Source of the DNA: Oreocharis arfaki
Lineage: Eukaryota > Chordata > Aves > Passeriformes > Paramythiidae
NCBI GenBank assembly: GCA_013398015.1
Contig: VZRR01002778.1
Location: forward strand, 248,001-312,000
Reading direction: 5' to 3'
Length of the DNA: 64,000 nucleotides
This document shows, in pieces, positions 11,833 through 24,976 of this stretch (positions within the stretch are counted from its first letter, which is position 1; the number at the start of each line of letters is the position of its first letter). Position numbers and translations under genes: made by a program. The notes under the pieces were generated by a model. It did no database searches, had not been told where the DNA came from, and worked only from the letters and a program-made list of their open reading frames with translations.

Positions 11833-12215
11833 TACAGAATTATAAAACTATTTAGGTTGGAAAAATTTTTATGATCGAAGAGATGAACCATAAACCTAGT
11901 ACTGCTAAACCCACCACTAAACACCACAAAACCATGTCCTTGAGTGCCACATCTATAAATCTTTTAAATAACTCCAGGAATGGTGACTCAACTGCTTCCC
12001 TGGGCAGCCTGTTCCAGTGCTTGACAGCCTGTTCAGTGAAGAACTTTTGCCTATTATTGAATATAAACCTCTGCTGGAACAACTTGAGGCCATGTCCTTT
12101 TGTCCCATTGCTTGTTACTTTGGAGAAGAGACTGACACCCACCTCGCCACAACCACCTTTCAGGTACTTTAGAGAGCAGTAAGATAAAAAGACTTGAGGT
12201 GATCTGTGTGCGATC
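11833..12215 (-). mobile_element. CR1 LINE fragment retaining ORF2 C-terminal coding sequence
   Basis: On the plus strand it starts with the reversed CR1 tail (AGAATTATAAAACTATTTAGGTTGG), then the 'TTCCCTGGGCAGCCTGTTCCAGTGCTTGACA' block. The minus-strand frame (11852-12217, 121 codons) contains a peptide like the end of CR1 reverse transcriptase ORF2: 'FFTEQAVKHWNRLPREAVE', followed by 'LFKRFIDVALKDMV'. This is the clearest CR1 copy in the window. It is 5'-truncated with no RT catalytic motif, so it is a dead insertion. The frame stays open because the copy is relatively young, not because it is a gene. Confidence 0.93.
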
Positions 12216-12554
12216 ACCAGTCCTAGACAATCAATATGCTTAAATTCTAGAGATTTATCTTCACAGCACGGACAAAACTAATGTCTTCCATATTTACCAT
12301 TTGCACTGTGATTGTTTAATCAGTATCAATAGATAAAAGTATTTGAATGAATCAAATATTGCTAAGAACACGTACCTGGTACCAAAATAACTATATTCTT
12401 TATTTCTGACCATATAGAAATTAGATTATGATTTGCATAAATATTTAGCATCTAAAAAGAGTATAGAAAGAAAATAGCTGTAGAAAACATGTGTTGGGAT
12501 TAAAACCTCCAAAAGACATTATTTTTTAATATAAGGGCAGGAAGAGATCATTCA

Positions 12555-13150
12555 CGAGTTTCCATCATACGCAAAACAGGCTAGGCTTCGGGAGATTAGT
12601 TCAATTTATTACCAATCCAATCAGAGTATAGTAATGAGAAATAAAACCAACTCCAAACCAACCAAAAATACCTCCCTGCCACCCTTCCTTCCTGGGCTTG
12701 ACTTCACCCCTGAATTCTCTGACTCTTCCCTCCAGTGTCACAGGGGGACAGGGAATGGGAGTTGCAGTCAGATCATCCCATGTTGTCTCTGCCGCTCCTT
12801 CCTCCCCGAGGGGAGGGCCACTTACACTATTCCCCTGCTACAGCACAGGGACCCTTCCATAAGAGACCATCTTCCACCAGCTTCTCCAACCTGAATCCTT
12901 CCAGCAGGCTGCAGTTATTCACGAGCTACTCCAGGATGGGTCCCTCCCAAGTGGTCACTAGTTCCTGCCAGCAAATCTGCCCAATTACAGGCTCCTCTCT
13001 CCATGGGTCCACAGGTCCTGACAGGATCTTGCTCCTTTGGGCATCCACCTGCTCTGGCAAGTAGTCCTCCAGGGGCTGCAGGTGGATCTCTACTCCACTG
13101 TGGAGCTCCATGGGCTGCAGAGTCACAGCTGCCTCACCCATGATTTATCT
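12555..13150 (-). mobile_element. Endogenous retroviral LTR-type fragment (avian ERV)
   Basis: The minus strand shows the organisation I know from a common avian ERV (ERVL-like) LTR region. A stretch of imperfect short units recurs around TGCAG, CCATGG and CCACCTG. A 'GAGGAAGGAGCGGCAGAGACAAC' block follows, then a conserved 'GATTGGTAATAAATT' segment with the LTR poly(A) signal (AATAAA in minus sense near 12605). GC content is above its surroundings. The open frames inside (for example 12926-13141 minus and 12634-13064 plus) are by-products. I saw no internal gag, pol or env sequence and no clear target duplication. Precise family name and ends need RepeatMasker with an avian library. Confidence 0.75.
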
Positions 13151-13368
13151 GTTCCCAGATGAAAAGATAAATCAGAAAAAAAAATCATACTTGGCTTGAA
13201 AGCCATTTAAACACCAGCTTATACAAAATGTCTTCAATCTGTGTTAGGTCCTATGGGGACAATCTTTCAGCTAATTATTTAATACATATCCATATAAATG
13301 TAAGTACCCAGAGCAAAGAGATTCAGCTCTGGATTAGGAAATGCAAATCAGCTTCAGGAATACAAGCG

Positions 13369-13419
13369 GCAAAGCTAACAAGAGATTAGCATAGAAGCTG
13401 CAAAGCTAACAGGGGATTA
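13369..13419. repeat. Imperfect direct repeat, about 21-bp unit, 31-bp period
   Basis: GCAAAGCTAACAAGAGATTA (13369) recurs as GCAAAGCTAACAGGGGATTA (13400) with two differences. A local duplication; no function suggested. Confidence 0.8.
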
Positions 13420-13820
13420 CCTTTCAGAAGAGCTTACTAGTTTATCATTGTGAACAAAAAAATATAACAAAAAAGATGAGAACAACAATAACTATGAAGA
13501 AAACCATTCAGGGCAAAGCTACTAAACTGTTCCTGCGGTGAATCCATGGCGCTGTATTTCTAAGCACAGGCCTGAATACACACTTCACACCAGACATTCT
13601 ACCTCCGACCAGGTGCAAGCCAAGGGTGCTTTTTAAGACAAGTTACTTTAAATTCATTTCAAAGCCTCACCCACATTATTCAGCAGCTGAGTTTCAAGCA
13701 TGCTTCTGTCCAGAGATGGTTGGACTCCCATTGTAAACAAGTAAAATGAGTTTGCCTTAGAAAATGTAAGGAGAGGTGGGCAGACACCTTGGCTGCTCAG
13801 CTGATACTACTTCTGTTTCC

Positions 13821-13864
13821 AACACACACACACACACATACACATACACACACACACATACATA
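13821..13864. repeat. (CA)n microsatellite, interrupted
   Basis: About 20 dinucleotides of AC/CA, interrupted by several AT steps. Likely polymorphic in length. Confidence 0.95.
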
Positions 13865-16685
13865 TGAGTACAAACCTGAATGACACATCAGTCAAAAGAA
13901 GGGTGTACTGTTGAGAGGCATTAAGTAGAAGAAGTTAGAAGGCTTGTAGAAATAACAGACCATATCAATAAAAAGTTAAAGCAGTGGCGTCCTAGGGAAT
14001 ATTGGGAAGTGTATTAGTGCAACAAAAAGTTGTCCTGAAATGTGGAAAAGGGCATCCAAAGTTTATTTTGTCTGTGGAATAGTAGAACTGCATTGGCTAT
14101 TTGACAATATCCAGTATTTATTTTATTTATTTAATATGTTTATACTATAATTATGTCTCACTTAAAAAATCCCAAGCTCAATATGCTGAACTGTACTATC
14201 TACCTGCATGGCAAGTTTGAAAAGACTTAGAAAGCTGAATTCAGTTCAGATAGGGTCTCACCAGAAATCATTATCAAGATTTTTCTTGTAAGCGGAATGC
14301 TTCAATTCTATGTTCTGCTTCCATGGGAGCAAGCATTTGCTTTTCATTACCTCTGTTCCACAGACTGAGCAACAGACACCTTCCTGACAAGAAGCTTGGA
14401 ATTCATTGGTTTTGAGAGTATCAGACATACCCAGCCTAACTCTCATACTCTTACCTACTCTGGTTTTCTATTAAGATATTGCTTTGACCTGCTTTTTAAA
14501 ATTTTATCTGTCAATAATTATGTGGTTTCTGTTCTGGAAGTAACAGGAAAGTTATAGCACATAAGGGATTGGAAAGATAATTGCAGTGAACTTCATGTCC
14601 TTTCCTAACCAACAACAAAACTACAGTCCCTTAGAAAGATTGCAAGAAATACCTCCCTACACTAGCAGATGAGTTAGGAAGGCTTCTCTATGCAAAGCTG
14701 AGTGTACAGATAAAGCATAATAAAAAAATCATGAATATCCAAATTTTTTACAGTCTGTCCCTACCATAGTGCATACACATGAAACATTGTACGTATTCAT
14801 TTCTCTCTAAACCAACTATTTTGTCCTTAGCTGTATGAGGAGTTAACTTACTTGATACGTGTAATGAAAGGCACATCAATTTTTAAACACTTAAAGTATT
14901 TAAATTTCAAGGTCTTGATCTCAGTGTTGGCTTTAGATTGCAGACATTGCAAGTAGAGCACCATACTGTATCACACTCATTAAAGTTCATGCATACGTCT
15001 CTGATGGTCTGTACTAAATTCACACCGAAGTATTTGCTCTTCACAAATATTTAAGTGAATCATACCCGTTACAGATGAATTAGCAGCAGCATGAAAGGAT
15101 ATTGAAGTAAATCTGTATGCCTAGTTCTCCAATGACAGCACCTTGTAAAGACCTTTAAACCAATGTGAAAGGCAAATCGTTTACCATCCCTATTTAGTAG
15201 GCTGTTGTTAATTGGACAGGTATAAATTAAAATTATCCACACAAATTTGCTTGAGTTGCTAGATTAATTACATTTTCCAATTTAATTATGCTGACATAAT
15301 ATCTGTGACATGCATATTGCACATTATTTCACTTTTGGGTAAGTCAGACTCAAACCATCCATTCTTGAAACCCTACCATTATTATGCCTGTCTTAAACTG
15401 AAGAGTGTATTTGTGATGGTGCAGCTGAATGGTGCAGGTTAAGAAGGAGATGGATCTGTTCACCAACCTATCTTCCCTCTGCTGCTATAGATAACTAGCC
15501 TTCAAGACAAGTGTGGCTGCATACTTACTCAGAATTCTGTGCTTATTACTACTAAACCACAAAATAATACCTGCAACTTTCGAACTGCAGAACTACCTAT
15601 AACATATAAAAATATAATCTGTAAGTCAAAAAAAAAAAAAAAAAGACATAGAATTTTCTATGGAACACGTAAAGTTACTGCAACTGTCCTTATGGCAGTT
15701 CTGTGGGTTGTAAGCACCTTAATCTTGTAGGCTTTACTGAGAGTCTCCTAAGATTCTGGGAAAACTATTTCAGGCTAGTCTCAATTAAGCTTCCAATACC
15801 AAAATCACCTGTTTCTATTTAACTGTGATGTATCTGCTACAGTTATAACTCTCTACCACAATAGTCACAGAATACGGCACCAGCAATACCAGAAAACAGC
15901 AGTTATTTAAGAGAGAGCTGAAGACTTGGCTTTTTCATTCCCTTAACATATGGTTAGTGAAGATTTCAGAGTCTATTTTCAGAGTTTGAAGTCTCCTATA
16001 TGCTACTAAATAGTTTTGACTTAAATAAAGCTGTGGGTACTTTGCGCGTTATGCTCTGAGTGTTAAAACTCATCTTCCTCCCACCTTTTTGCCCTCCCCC
16101 ATGACACTCCTGAAAGATAGAGTCAATAATGCCACTGACTGTATGTTCTGGAAAATTCTTCCACCTACGCAATATTTGTAACAGACTCACAATTTTCCTT
16201 TCATTATTAAAAATACAGTAAGCACTTACTTGTTGTGGAAAGACTATAATTTCTGCCTGAACCTTCAGGTTCAACTGGGTAGTTTAGACTCCTTCTTGGG
16301 GAAGAACACGGGCACCTATGATCTTACGGCTTTTGACAAGTAACTTTAACATACTGCTTACTAAGTCTCAGTAACTTACTGCAATAGATGTAGTTGGATG
16401 GCTGGATTCAGAAATAGCCTTTTGAAAGTGTCATTTGAATGCTTTCTGGTTTGTGGAGCAAGACAAAATGCCAATCCTAAAGACTTTACCTGGTTTGAAT
16501 GTTGCATTTTTCTTTTTCCTTAGAGTAATATTCTCGTAGTCTTAAATTACTCTCAAATAAGTTTCAAATAAAAATTCTGACCTTTAACAAGTCAAAATGT
16601 ATATGCAAGAAAAAAAGGACATGTATGAGTGCTTCTCTCTAGTAGCAACTTGGACAATGTCTCACTAAGACAATGTCTTACAAAG

Positions 16686-16709
16686 TGAAGACACTTACTA
16701 GTGTCTTCA
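16686..16709. repeat. Perfect inverted repeat, 10-bp arms, 4-base loop
   Basis: TGAAGACACT and AGTGTCTTCA flank the loop TACT. Just upstream a short direct repeat (GACAATGTCT, twice within 16653-16680) adds to a locally repetitive patch. The stem is too short for a microRNA precursor. Confidence 0.9.
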
Positions 16710-17316
16710 AGAAAGGCAACACTTTTAGATATTAGCAGTGCTGGATACAAATCCCCCACATACGCATGATCTCAGCTGATGAAGTACGCATAATGGACTT
16801 AGGAAGTGTTTTTACTATGCTTATTTTTCTTTTTCTTACAGGTGATTAAAGCTGAGTGATTTGTTTATTGTTTGTTTCGTTTGTTGGGTTTGATTTTCAG
16901 TTTGTTTTTTTTACCATATGTGACAATGTATTTTAAATCATTAGTGTTAGATTGTAATCTGTGCATGATGCTGACTAAGTTACTCACAACAAATGTAACA
17001 AATATAGTACTATTTCGTTTTTGGTCTATCGACCCTTGAGATCAGACTCCCAGAGAGTGTAAAACTTCTTCTCTGGAAGGTTTACTCCCCACTAGCTTTT
17101 GTTTAGTTTTCAACTCCTCATTGCTATGTTTAGATTTGCTCTCTGGTTGTTAATTTCATGTTTTCAGAGAGCAAAGCCCACTTAGTTGGCTTAGGAAGTA
17201 TAAGTGATCAGAAAAATGGAAAACTTCTGTGCCCTCTGCAAATATGTTCTTCACCTGTTAATTATGTTGGAGCTAATAATGGAGCTATTTTTATTTTCCC
17301 AGGGTTTGGGTTTTTG

Positions 17317-17337
17317 GTTGTTGTTGTTGTTGTTGTT
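17317..17337. repeat. (GTT)7 microsatellite
   Basis: Seven perfect GTT units preceded by a T-rich and followed by a T5 tract. Confidence 0.95.
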
Positions 17338-19529
17338 TTTGCCTGTGATTCCTGTTGCACATCAGCTGGTGACTCTGTCACTTTCCCCCTAAGGTCAGCA
17401 TCCTGGTTAAACCGCCACAGCCAGGTAGCTGTGTGGATGCTTTGACCACTTGGTTAGTAAAACTTAAAGTGAGGAAGAATTGCTATTTCAGCTTTCTGTG
17501 ATACTTCGAACTGCAAATGCCAGCGTGCCAACCAAGTGCAACATTGCTATCAGTAACCACACAATAACACTTGGGTTCACACCATGTGCATTACCTGCAT
17601 GCAAAGCTGTGGTTGAGAGCTTGGCCTAGTATCTAGGGTAGGCTGCATTCTAGTTGGGTTGTACCTTGGGTCCCGGTCCTTCTACTCAGTAATGTTAGGC
17701 CAAGACCATTTCCACTGCTTCATCGCCACCACCCTATCATGTCAGTCACTCACAGATGCTGTGCAGAAGTAATTTCTTCTGCCAAATCAAGGTCTTTGGC
17801 AGAACTGCCGTGGGCAGCTCATCCACTCTTAACTTGTTGTGGGATTCATGGTAGAAGTCTCTCGATCTATTTTATATTAGCACTTCTTCCAAGAGAGGTA
17901 ACATGTTGTTATGAGATCAACTCTTTATCAATTCCTCTGTGGCCGTTTTATTTATCCAGGTGATTCCAGGAGATTTCCAGTACAATTTCCAGATTTACAA
18001 TGACTCCCACTGATTCTTCATGTGGTGCTCACCAGAGCAAGTACAGTTCCAGGTACACAGAGCAGTGAGGGCACTTTAGCTCATTGGTGCCACTGACAGC
18101 TTTTCCTGAGACCACTGCCACCTTAGCTTTGGGAAAATCAGAGGTACCTCATTACTCAAAAACAGCACATTGGCAATGCAACCTATTTGAGCTGTGTACC
18201 TATTACCATCTGCATAGACACATATCTCAATCTACCCTTGCATCATAGTGTTTGGTGCTTCAATACCTGTGTGTGATAACTGAACAGAATTTGGGCCAGA
18301 CTGAGATGCTGATGGTGCAAGACGTCTTTACTACTCATACAATTATGGCTTCTCATACAATTTCTTCCTATACAATTTGAATCTCAGTGTGTCAGGATTC
18401 TGCAAACAATGGTATGCACAAGGCGTTTCTGTTGGTGTTCCCCAATTTATGTGCTTGTTTCAATCTGCAAACTCAGTGATCTCTTGATACATTTTTATTT
18501 GACTGTTTCACATTAAAAATACAAAAAACGTGGAAGTACAACCAGCTGCTTTCTAAATCTATTTAGTTACTTCTTCAGCAGGTTTAACTAAAACTTGTGG
18601 TGATACAGGCACACACATGCTACATTTGCACATTGGTTTTGTTGATAAGTTCTTTTATTTTTTTTCTGATTGTTGAAATTCTCTGTTAAATATTGCAATA
18701 CAGAACATAATACAAGAGAAAACAGCAACACTGTGTATTTTCCTGTGTTCCCAAACTGTTGATAAGAAGGTACAAAGAAAGAAAAATAGGAAATTTTCAT
18801 CCCAAAGATGCACATTAAAAAAACTGGGATGACAACCATAAAATCATAAATGTCATAGTGAAATCAAGGCAAATGACAATGACAAGAAGTTCCAAAATTT
18901 ATCAAGATCTTTGTGGTTTTTAATTATTGGGGATATTATGTATCTACATGGATTATATTCAGCTTTTGATGAAATTGTTTTAGGTGAATAAAGGTAACAG
19001 TAAATCTATTAAATTTGGTCTTTTGACACTTTTTCATACAACTACACATTTAACAATTTAAGTAACTTTAACAAAGTAGATCCAGAACAGCTATGTGTCA
19101 TGTATCAGAATAATAAAGAGTCATCAAAGACCTGGTGGTGCTCTGCTAAGAGCAGCTGAATGCTACCATTGAACATTTTTGTTAACTGTTCTAGCACGAG
19201 AAACTCCTTAGACATACTGCTGACAAAACTTGGAGACTGTTTTGTTATTGTCTGTTATCATCACCAGTCTTGTTGAATCACTTAGATCTCATAGCAGATA
19301 TTAGGTATTCAAGAAAATAACGTTTTATACACGTATAAAAAATAACTCCAGTCCTTGGTCATGGACAGGAGAACCCTGAAAAGGGTTTACAAGAGAAAAA
19401 CAGTTCACAGTAACCTCCGTGTACCCTGATCCTTGGATGTAAACAAGGAAGGGGGGACTTAATCTCTCAGGGTGATGTGGCTGACTGCATTGTTGGAATA
19501 CTGCATATTCTACTGCTGTTCGTGTTTAA

Positions 19530-19800
19530 CAAATTGGAGAAGGCAGAGAAAAGAATCAAAAATCACTGACTGCTGAGAAAACGCCTTGGAGGAAGAGACT
19601 TAAAAACTTAATCTGTTTAGCATGTCAAAAAGAAGATTGAAGGGTGGCTTGACACAACGCCTAAGTATTTCCTTGAGGAAATACTGGCATTAAAGATCTT
19701 TCTATTTTAGCAAAGAAAATCTTTAATAAACCATAATAACTAGAATCCAGACACAGTCAAGGTAGAAAGAGGGCATAAATTTTTTAATAGAAGGATGTTT
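19530..19800 (+). mobile_element. Old CR1/L3-like LINE fragment (ORF2 3' part)
   Basis: Plus-strand sequence follows the CR1/L3 order: a diverged 'CTTAATCTGTTTAGCATGTCAAAAAGAAGATTGA' block (decayed L-FSL-KRR region), a 'GGCTTGACACAAC...AAGTATTT' block, then 'GAGGAAATACTGGCATTAAAGATCTTT' and 'ATCTTTAATAAA'. In the parent element these encode the stretch just before the C-terminal region shown by the copy at 11833-12215. Many substitutions and stops indicate an old, inert insertion. It may extend left toward 19330. Confidence 0.72.
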
Positions 19801-20866
19801 TTGCACTGGCTCAAACCGATGGAAAGAGATAGAATCTAGTTGTTGATTTTTGGTACAACACCAAATGTCCTTTTAAAAAATAAACATTTGGCATACACTG
19901 GCTGAAATTCAGTGGCAGATATCATACATAAGGTCACATGAGATGACATAATGCTCCCTTCTGGCTTCAACAAAAGGGAAAAATACCTGTATGAATATTA
20001 AGTATCAGAACTACAAAGAAGAACCACATTTGCATTCACTAGTGTGTTTCAGGGTAGATGCTAATAATTAGTTTCATTTGTAGCTGCTAATAGTATGCAT
20101 ATACTTCTTTGAGTGTTGAATTCTACAATCAGATGTCTGAGTAGAGCATTATGACAAACAAAGCTACTTAATTCATGTAGTATAACCAACTCAAACAGTG
20201 GTATACATATTAGGTTGGAGTCTTGTTGTGGTGAGGACAAAATCGGAGCCGCAACAGCCCAATGCAGTAAAATATAGTTCTGCTTCTGTTCCAACTACAG
20301 CAAGTCATTTGTATCCTTCATCAAGTGACCAAGCAGATTAACCAGTGGATGAGGTTTTAGCACACATATTCTAGCAATATGGTTGGTCCTACTCCTTATG
20401 CACATCCCACCTGCTAGAGTACAAAATACTTTTTTCAGCAGAAGAATCTAGTGTATGTGAAGGGCCAAGTCCTTTAAAAAGGAACTTCATGCAGTTATTT
20501 GAGAGCCCAGAAATACTGAACAGATCATGAGTGACTGTACTACAGTGTAGACATGTCTTCTGCATCAGGAGGCAGGCATCAGCAATGCCTGGCTCCCCAC
20601 CTAACCCACCATGTTACAATCTCTTCACCACAAAAGCGTGCCAAGCTAACCGACAGTAATCAGTCAAAACTGCCCAAACCCTTAGATTAAGGGCTGCATA
20701 TTAATTTCAGTCCTTCTTCTTCCTTAGATAAACCAACTCTGTACTTTTCTTTTGCCTCTAGTTTTCCTTTATGTGTCAAAATGTAAGAATTGGTCCAACT
20801 CCTAGTGTGATGTAGCCATATAAACCATAAGAAAATCAAAACATCAAAATCCTTAGCAAAACTTCA

Positions 20867-20891
20867 TTTTGTTTTGTTTGTTTTGTTTTGT
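20867..20891. repeat. (GTTTT)n low-complexity run
   Basis: Short T/G run of GTTTT and GTTT units. Confidence 0.9.
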
Positions 20892-23800
20892 CATAGACAA
20901 TAAAACCTTGACCTTATACTATCCTACAATACTAGTACATGTAGACTAGGAAAGAATATCTGGAAATATTTTACAACTGTAAGACAATTGAGGTGGGCTT
21001 GATTTCAACTGTAATTAATGCAAAACAATCTTAAGCTTATTTACATATTTTCTTAAGGGATAAAGGGTAATTCTATGAATAGAATGCACTATACTTTGCA
21101 GAGAAAAGAACTAGTGTAACAAATTATCAATGTCAAAATTCATATGGTGATATTTTTCTCTGTGGCCAAACCTAAAACCTCAGGTGGTCTTAAGTCCTAA
21201 TACCTAGAAAAAGATTTTTCATTAATAGATTTGTCTGATTTAAAGTTGGAGCTTCCAGGCACATAAAACTATCTTTCCGGTGGTTATAGTAGATTTTAAA
21301 CCCTTTGAAATTAACGAGGTTAATTTGGCAACTATTTATTGCTGCATCACAGTAATACTGAATGAAGAATAGAGCTGGTAACCATCTAGTTAAGAAGAAG
21401 TCCTGTAAAAAAAAGGAAATTCAAAAATTTACAGTATCAGTATCTCCAAAACAAAACTTGAAAGCAAGAACTTAGTATTCCTTATTAGGAATGTGTTTTA
21501 CATAATGTCTTAATAGAAATTGAGTTTATTTTAATGACTTTTGAAACATTTGATTGAAGTATTTGTTGTGTGCAAGTTTAAAGCACAAGCTGACAATTTT
21601 TAGAGGAATTATTTAAAAGAACACATAATAAATGCGTATTCCTGTATCTGTATGGTAAGGTCCAGAACATTTTGATATCAGAAGGAAGCGCAAGACTTCA
21701 TAAGTAGATTTTGATGAGACACTTCATGACCAGAATTAAAGGGCTCATAATCAATATCTAAATTACACGTTAATGACTAAGCTTAAAGACTTCACAGTTC
21801 AGAAACTGATGGAAGGAATTTGCCCTTGGAAATAAGTTGAGACATTGCTTAGTGTGTTTCTAGAGGCAATTACTATTAACTTAGGGTTTTTCTCAACAAT
21901 GCCTCAAGGGCAAATGAGTAAATCAAATCTGTTTTGATAATTTGCATACAAGGTACCTTCTTAATTGTATTTAACCATAAAGCCAAGGCTCTTGAATGCT
22001 GCTCAGGTAATTAATCTCCAAAGTGCATCACCTATGTTCTCTCCATATTTCAAGTTGACATAGATGGCTTACAAGAAGCTTTCTTCTCCCACTTCACTTT
22101 TGGGGCAGTCTCACAATTCTAGAAATGTAGCAAAGGAGAAATCTCTGTGGCCTGCCAAGTCCAAAGGCTACAATTAGGCAATGTCCTTATTCAAGCCTCA
22201 CGGGCTCTGGATGAAGATAAAAAGTTGATTCCCCTTTCTCTTTGCGTACATATGCATAATTTCTGGACACAGTATGACCCCTTGTGAGATAATATGCACC
22301 TTTTTTGCAAGAAAGCAATCTTTCCTAGTTTAGCAGCATCTTTGAAGGTACTTGCCAGTGGCAAAAGGAGTTGCAGCTCTTAAAGACTGATCACAACCAT
22401 CACCGCAATTAACCAGTGAGAATTCTGGGGCCCTAATAAGAATGATTCTGGATTGTCAAGCCTTCATTGTAAAGTCATATAATCCCTATTTCTTCATTTA
22501 TAAATATACTTCTGACTTGGGGCTTTACAACATTGCTTGTTGAACAAAGCACACTCGCTGTGATGGTTCAGTCCCTGGTGTGTTACAGAAGTTGATGTGG
22601 AAATGACTTGTTTTTTCCTCTAAAACCAGTGGATTGATCTCTTTGAATGCACATTACAAACGGCACATGTCAAATGCAACTGAATAAGACAAAAATAATC
22701 TTGAAAGACATATAAAATATGCATGTTTTGCTTTAGATCTGTTTAATTCTGTCCTCTAGCTGCCCAAGCTTTAGTACTATATTGAATTTTCCCTTTATGT
22801 AGGCACAATAGAAATAATAGTTATCATTTTGACATAATTCTATTTTAATAAAAATGTAATAGTGTGTATGTAATTAAATAAGGCTTTGTATAGCTCCTTT
22901 CTTTTATAGTTACTATGGAATATACTACAATTGGTTCATGATAAAAAGAAAAGCTTTTATCTTTCTTACAAGGATCAGTGATAGGGAAAGCAGTGCTTTT
23001 AATGGCTTACTGATCATACAAATACTTCACTGCTTTTCTAAAACAACCCCTACTAAAGAGAAAAGAAAAAAGATTTGTTTAGCTTACATCTCCAAATGTG
23101 ACAAGGTAATCCTTTTAAGATTTATATGAAGTTAATTTCAACTAGTTAGGTTGTGAGTTTATAGTTCCTCTAGCAAAATCATTATCAGCTCCTATCCTGC
23201 ATACCCTGAATGTATACTGAAGGCAGACAAATATCATGACATGAATTAGAGAACTACTCTGAGCGAGGGACACCTAGAGTACTAAGGCCACAGGGTATTA
23301 GCTCGTGTCTAGAGTGTAGTTTACTAATCTGTTGCATTAAGGAGAAAGACAAAACCAAACCTGACCACTGCACCCAGAGATGAGCCTTTCAGCTAGAGTG
23401 TCTCTATTACCTTGCTCTTCTGCTTTGGAGACAGCATAGGCAGACCTGTTAGCCTTCACCTGCTGGCTTATACACCCAGGGCAGGGAAACTTTAAACCTA
23501 TGTCAGCTTGTAAGTAACTGATGGTCATTATGAGTGCCAACGTGTGGAATAAGTATCAAGTAGCTAGTGCTCTAAATCACAGACCTGAATGCTGTATACT
23601 AACACCTACGTGCAGATGAGCTTTGGTAAGTCTCTTAGTATGACTGCTAGGGTGAAAATGTGTTCAACTGCCACCTTGTTTAAAATGTCTTTAGACAGGA
23701 CTTTGCACAGACTCGACTTGTTAGTGGCAGAACACGAATAACACAAATACCTGCGCCTTCGAGAACAGGACATAGATGCTCATTGGGTAACATCTTTGAT

Positions 23801-24046
23801 GACTCAAATGAAGCCGAGTGGGGAAAACTCTTTCTTTACAAGGATAGGTTGCCAGTCTGCTAAGCACCTTCTTCTGTTACATACTGTTGCCCAATAAATC
23901 CTTTATATTCTTGAAACATCATAAGAGCTTCCCTGGAGGTGACAAAGTTTTGGTCCCAAGTAGGCTTTTATCTGCTTCACCTGACTTCTATGGCAAGTTT
24001 CAAAACTTTTCCAGTGACAAATGATTCCTCCTAGAGTTAAGTCCTA

Positions 24047-24091
24047 TCTTTTTTTTCTTTTTTTCTTTTTTTTCCTTTTTTTTTTTTTTCC
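24047..24091. repeat. 45-base pyrimidine tract
   Basis: T/C only, mostly T, ending CCGTAG. It resembles a very strong 3' splice-site tract, but the DNA after the AG shows no donor or coding signal nearby. It could equally be the poly(A) tail of a reversed retrocopy. Confidence 0.85.
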
Positions 24092-24423
24092 GTAGTATTT
24101 GCATTTCTAGATAAGACAATCAGAGGTTTCTCTGCAGTCCAGGTTTTGATTTTCTCGCTCAGCCCTATGACAGCATGGTGCTACCAAGGAAAGATTTCTT
24201 GCTTCAACATTTGCAGGAATACAAACTGTGACTGTTTAATCTAAACAACACTACTAACACAGGCATCTAATGATGTCAAATATGTAATTTGAACTGGATA
24301 TATAATACAACTTATTTTCTACTTAAAATGGATTACTATATTCTTAAAAATAAAGTGATTCTTTTTAAAGCCATCCATAGTGCTGTTCTTATTCAATGCT
24401 GCTGTTGTCATGATTTATCTAAC

Positions 24424-24976
24424 TGTGGTGTTTTGGGTTAGCCCCCATAGGCAACTCAGTACCATACAGCTGCTTGCTCAGCTTCCCGATCCCATGAGAC
24501 AGGAGAGAGAATCAGAAGGGTAAAAGTGAGAAAAGCTGTGGGTTGAGACAGAGACAGTCTAACAAGTAAAGCAAAAGCTGTGTGCTGAGAAAAGTAAAAT
24601 AAGGAATTGATTCACTTCAGCAGGCAGATACTTATTCATTTCAAGGAAAGCAGCACTTTATCTCATGTAACAGTCACTTGACAGCACAAATGCCATAACT
24701 CCAATTCACGTCTCTCCCAGCTTTTTTTTGCTGAACATGGTGTCCTGTGGTACAGGATATCCCTTTCGCCATCTGGATTCAGCTTCTTGGGCACTCCCAG
24801 CCTGCTGCCTGGCAGAGCAACGTGAGAAGCAGAAAAGGCCTTGACACTGCCCATCCCCATTCAGCAATCAATAAAACATCTCTGTGTTACCAAAACTGTT
24901 TTGATCACAAATCCAAAACACAGCACTATACCAGCAACTATGAAGAAAATTACCTCTATCTCAGCCAAAATCAGCA
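24424..24976 (-). mobile_element. Avian ERV long terminal repeat (about 553 bp)
   Basis: Read on the minus strand, it begins TGCTGATTTTGGCTGAGATAG and runs through 'GGTAATTTTCTTCATAGTTGCTGG', 'AGTGCTGTGTTTTGGAT' and 'AAAGGGATATCCTGTACCACAGGA'. It ends near a 'GAGCTA...' block and ...CACA on the far side. I recognise this order as a very common bird ERVL-type LTR. TG at the start and CA at the end (plus 24976 and 24424) fit LTR termini. The U3 start, central GC-richer block and end are all present, so the LTR is close to full length. Open frames such as 24663-24860 minus are incidental. No identical flanking duplication is evident. Confidence 0.85.

Larger units (their letters stand above)
13865..19529. 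other. Gene-poor AT-rich stretch
   Basis: No gene recognised; open frames are at most 95 codons. It contains a 17-A tract (15628-15644), a 10-bp-arm hairpin (16686-16709), a (GTT)7 run (17317-17337), and a good acceptor-like tract ending in AG near 16850 without a matching exon. Confidence 0.4.
19801..24423. other. Gene-poor AT-rich stretch
   Basis: No gene or clear interspersed repeat recognised; open frames are at most 77 codons. It contains a (GTTTT)n run (20867-20891) and a 45-base pure pyrimidine tract (24047-24091) followed by CGTAG. A possible isolated splice donor (TTTG|GTAAGT at 23626) lacks a convincing acceptor. Confidence 0.4.

Noticed and set aside
12634..13064. Plus-strand frames of 86 and 109 codons
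   Set aside because: They lie antisense to an LTR-type repeat and are by-products of its GC-rich sequence.
16686..16709. Hairpin considered as a microRNA precursor
   Set aside because: The stem is only 10 bp with no extended pairing.
23582..23625. Possible 44-nt exon ending in TTTG|GTAAGT
   Set aside because: The acceptor side lacks a pyrimidine tract.
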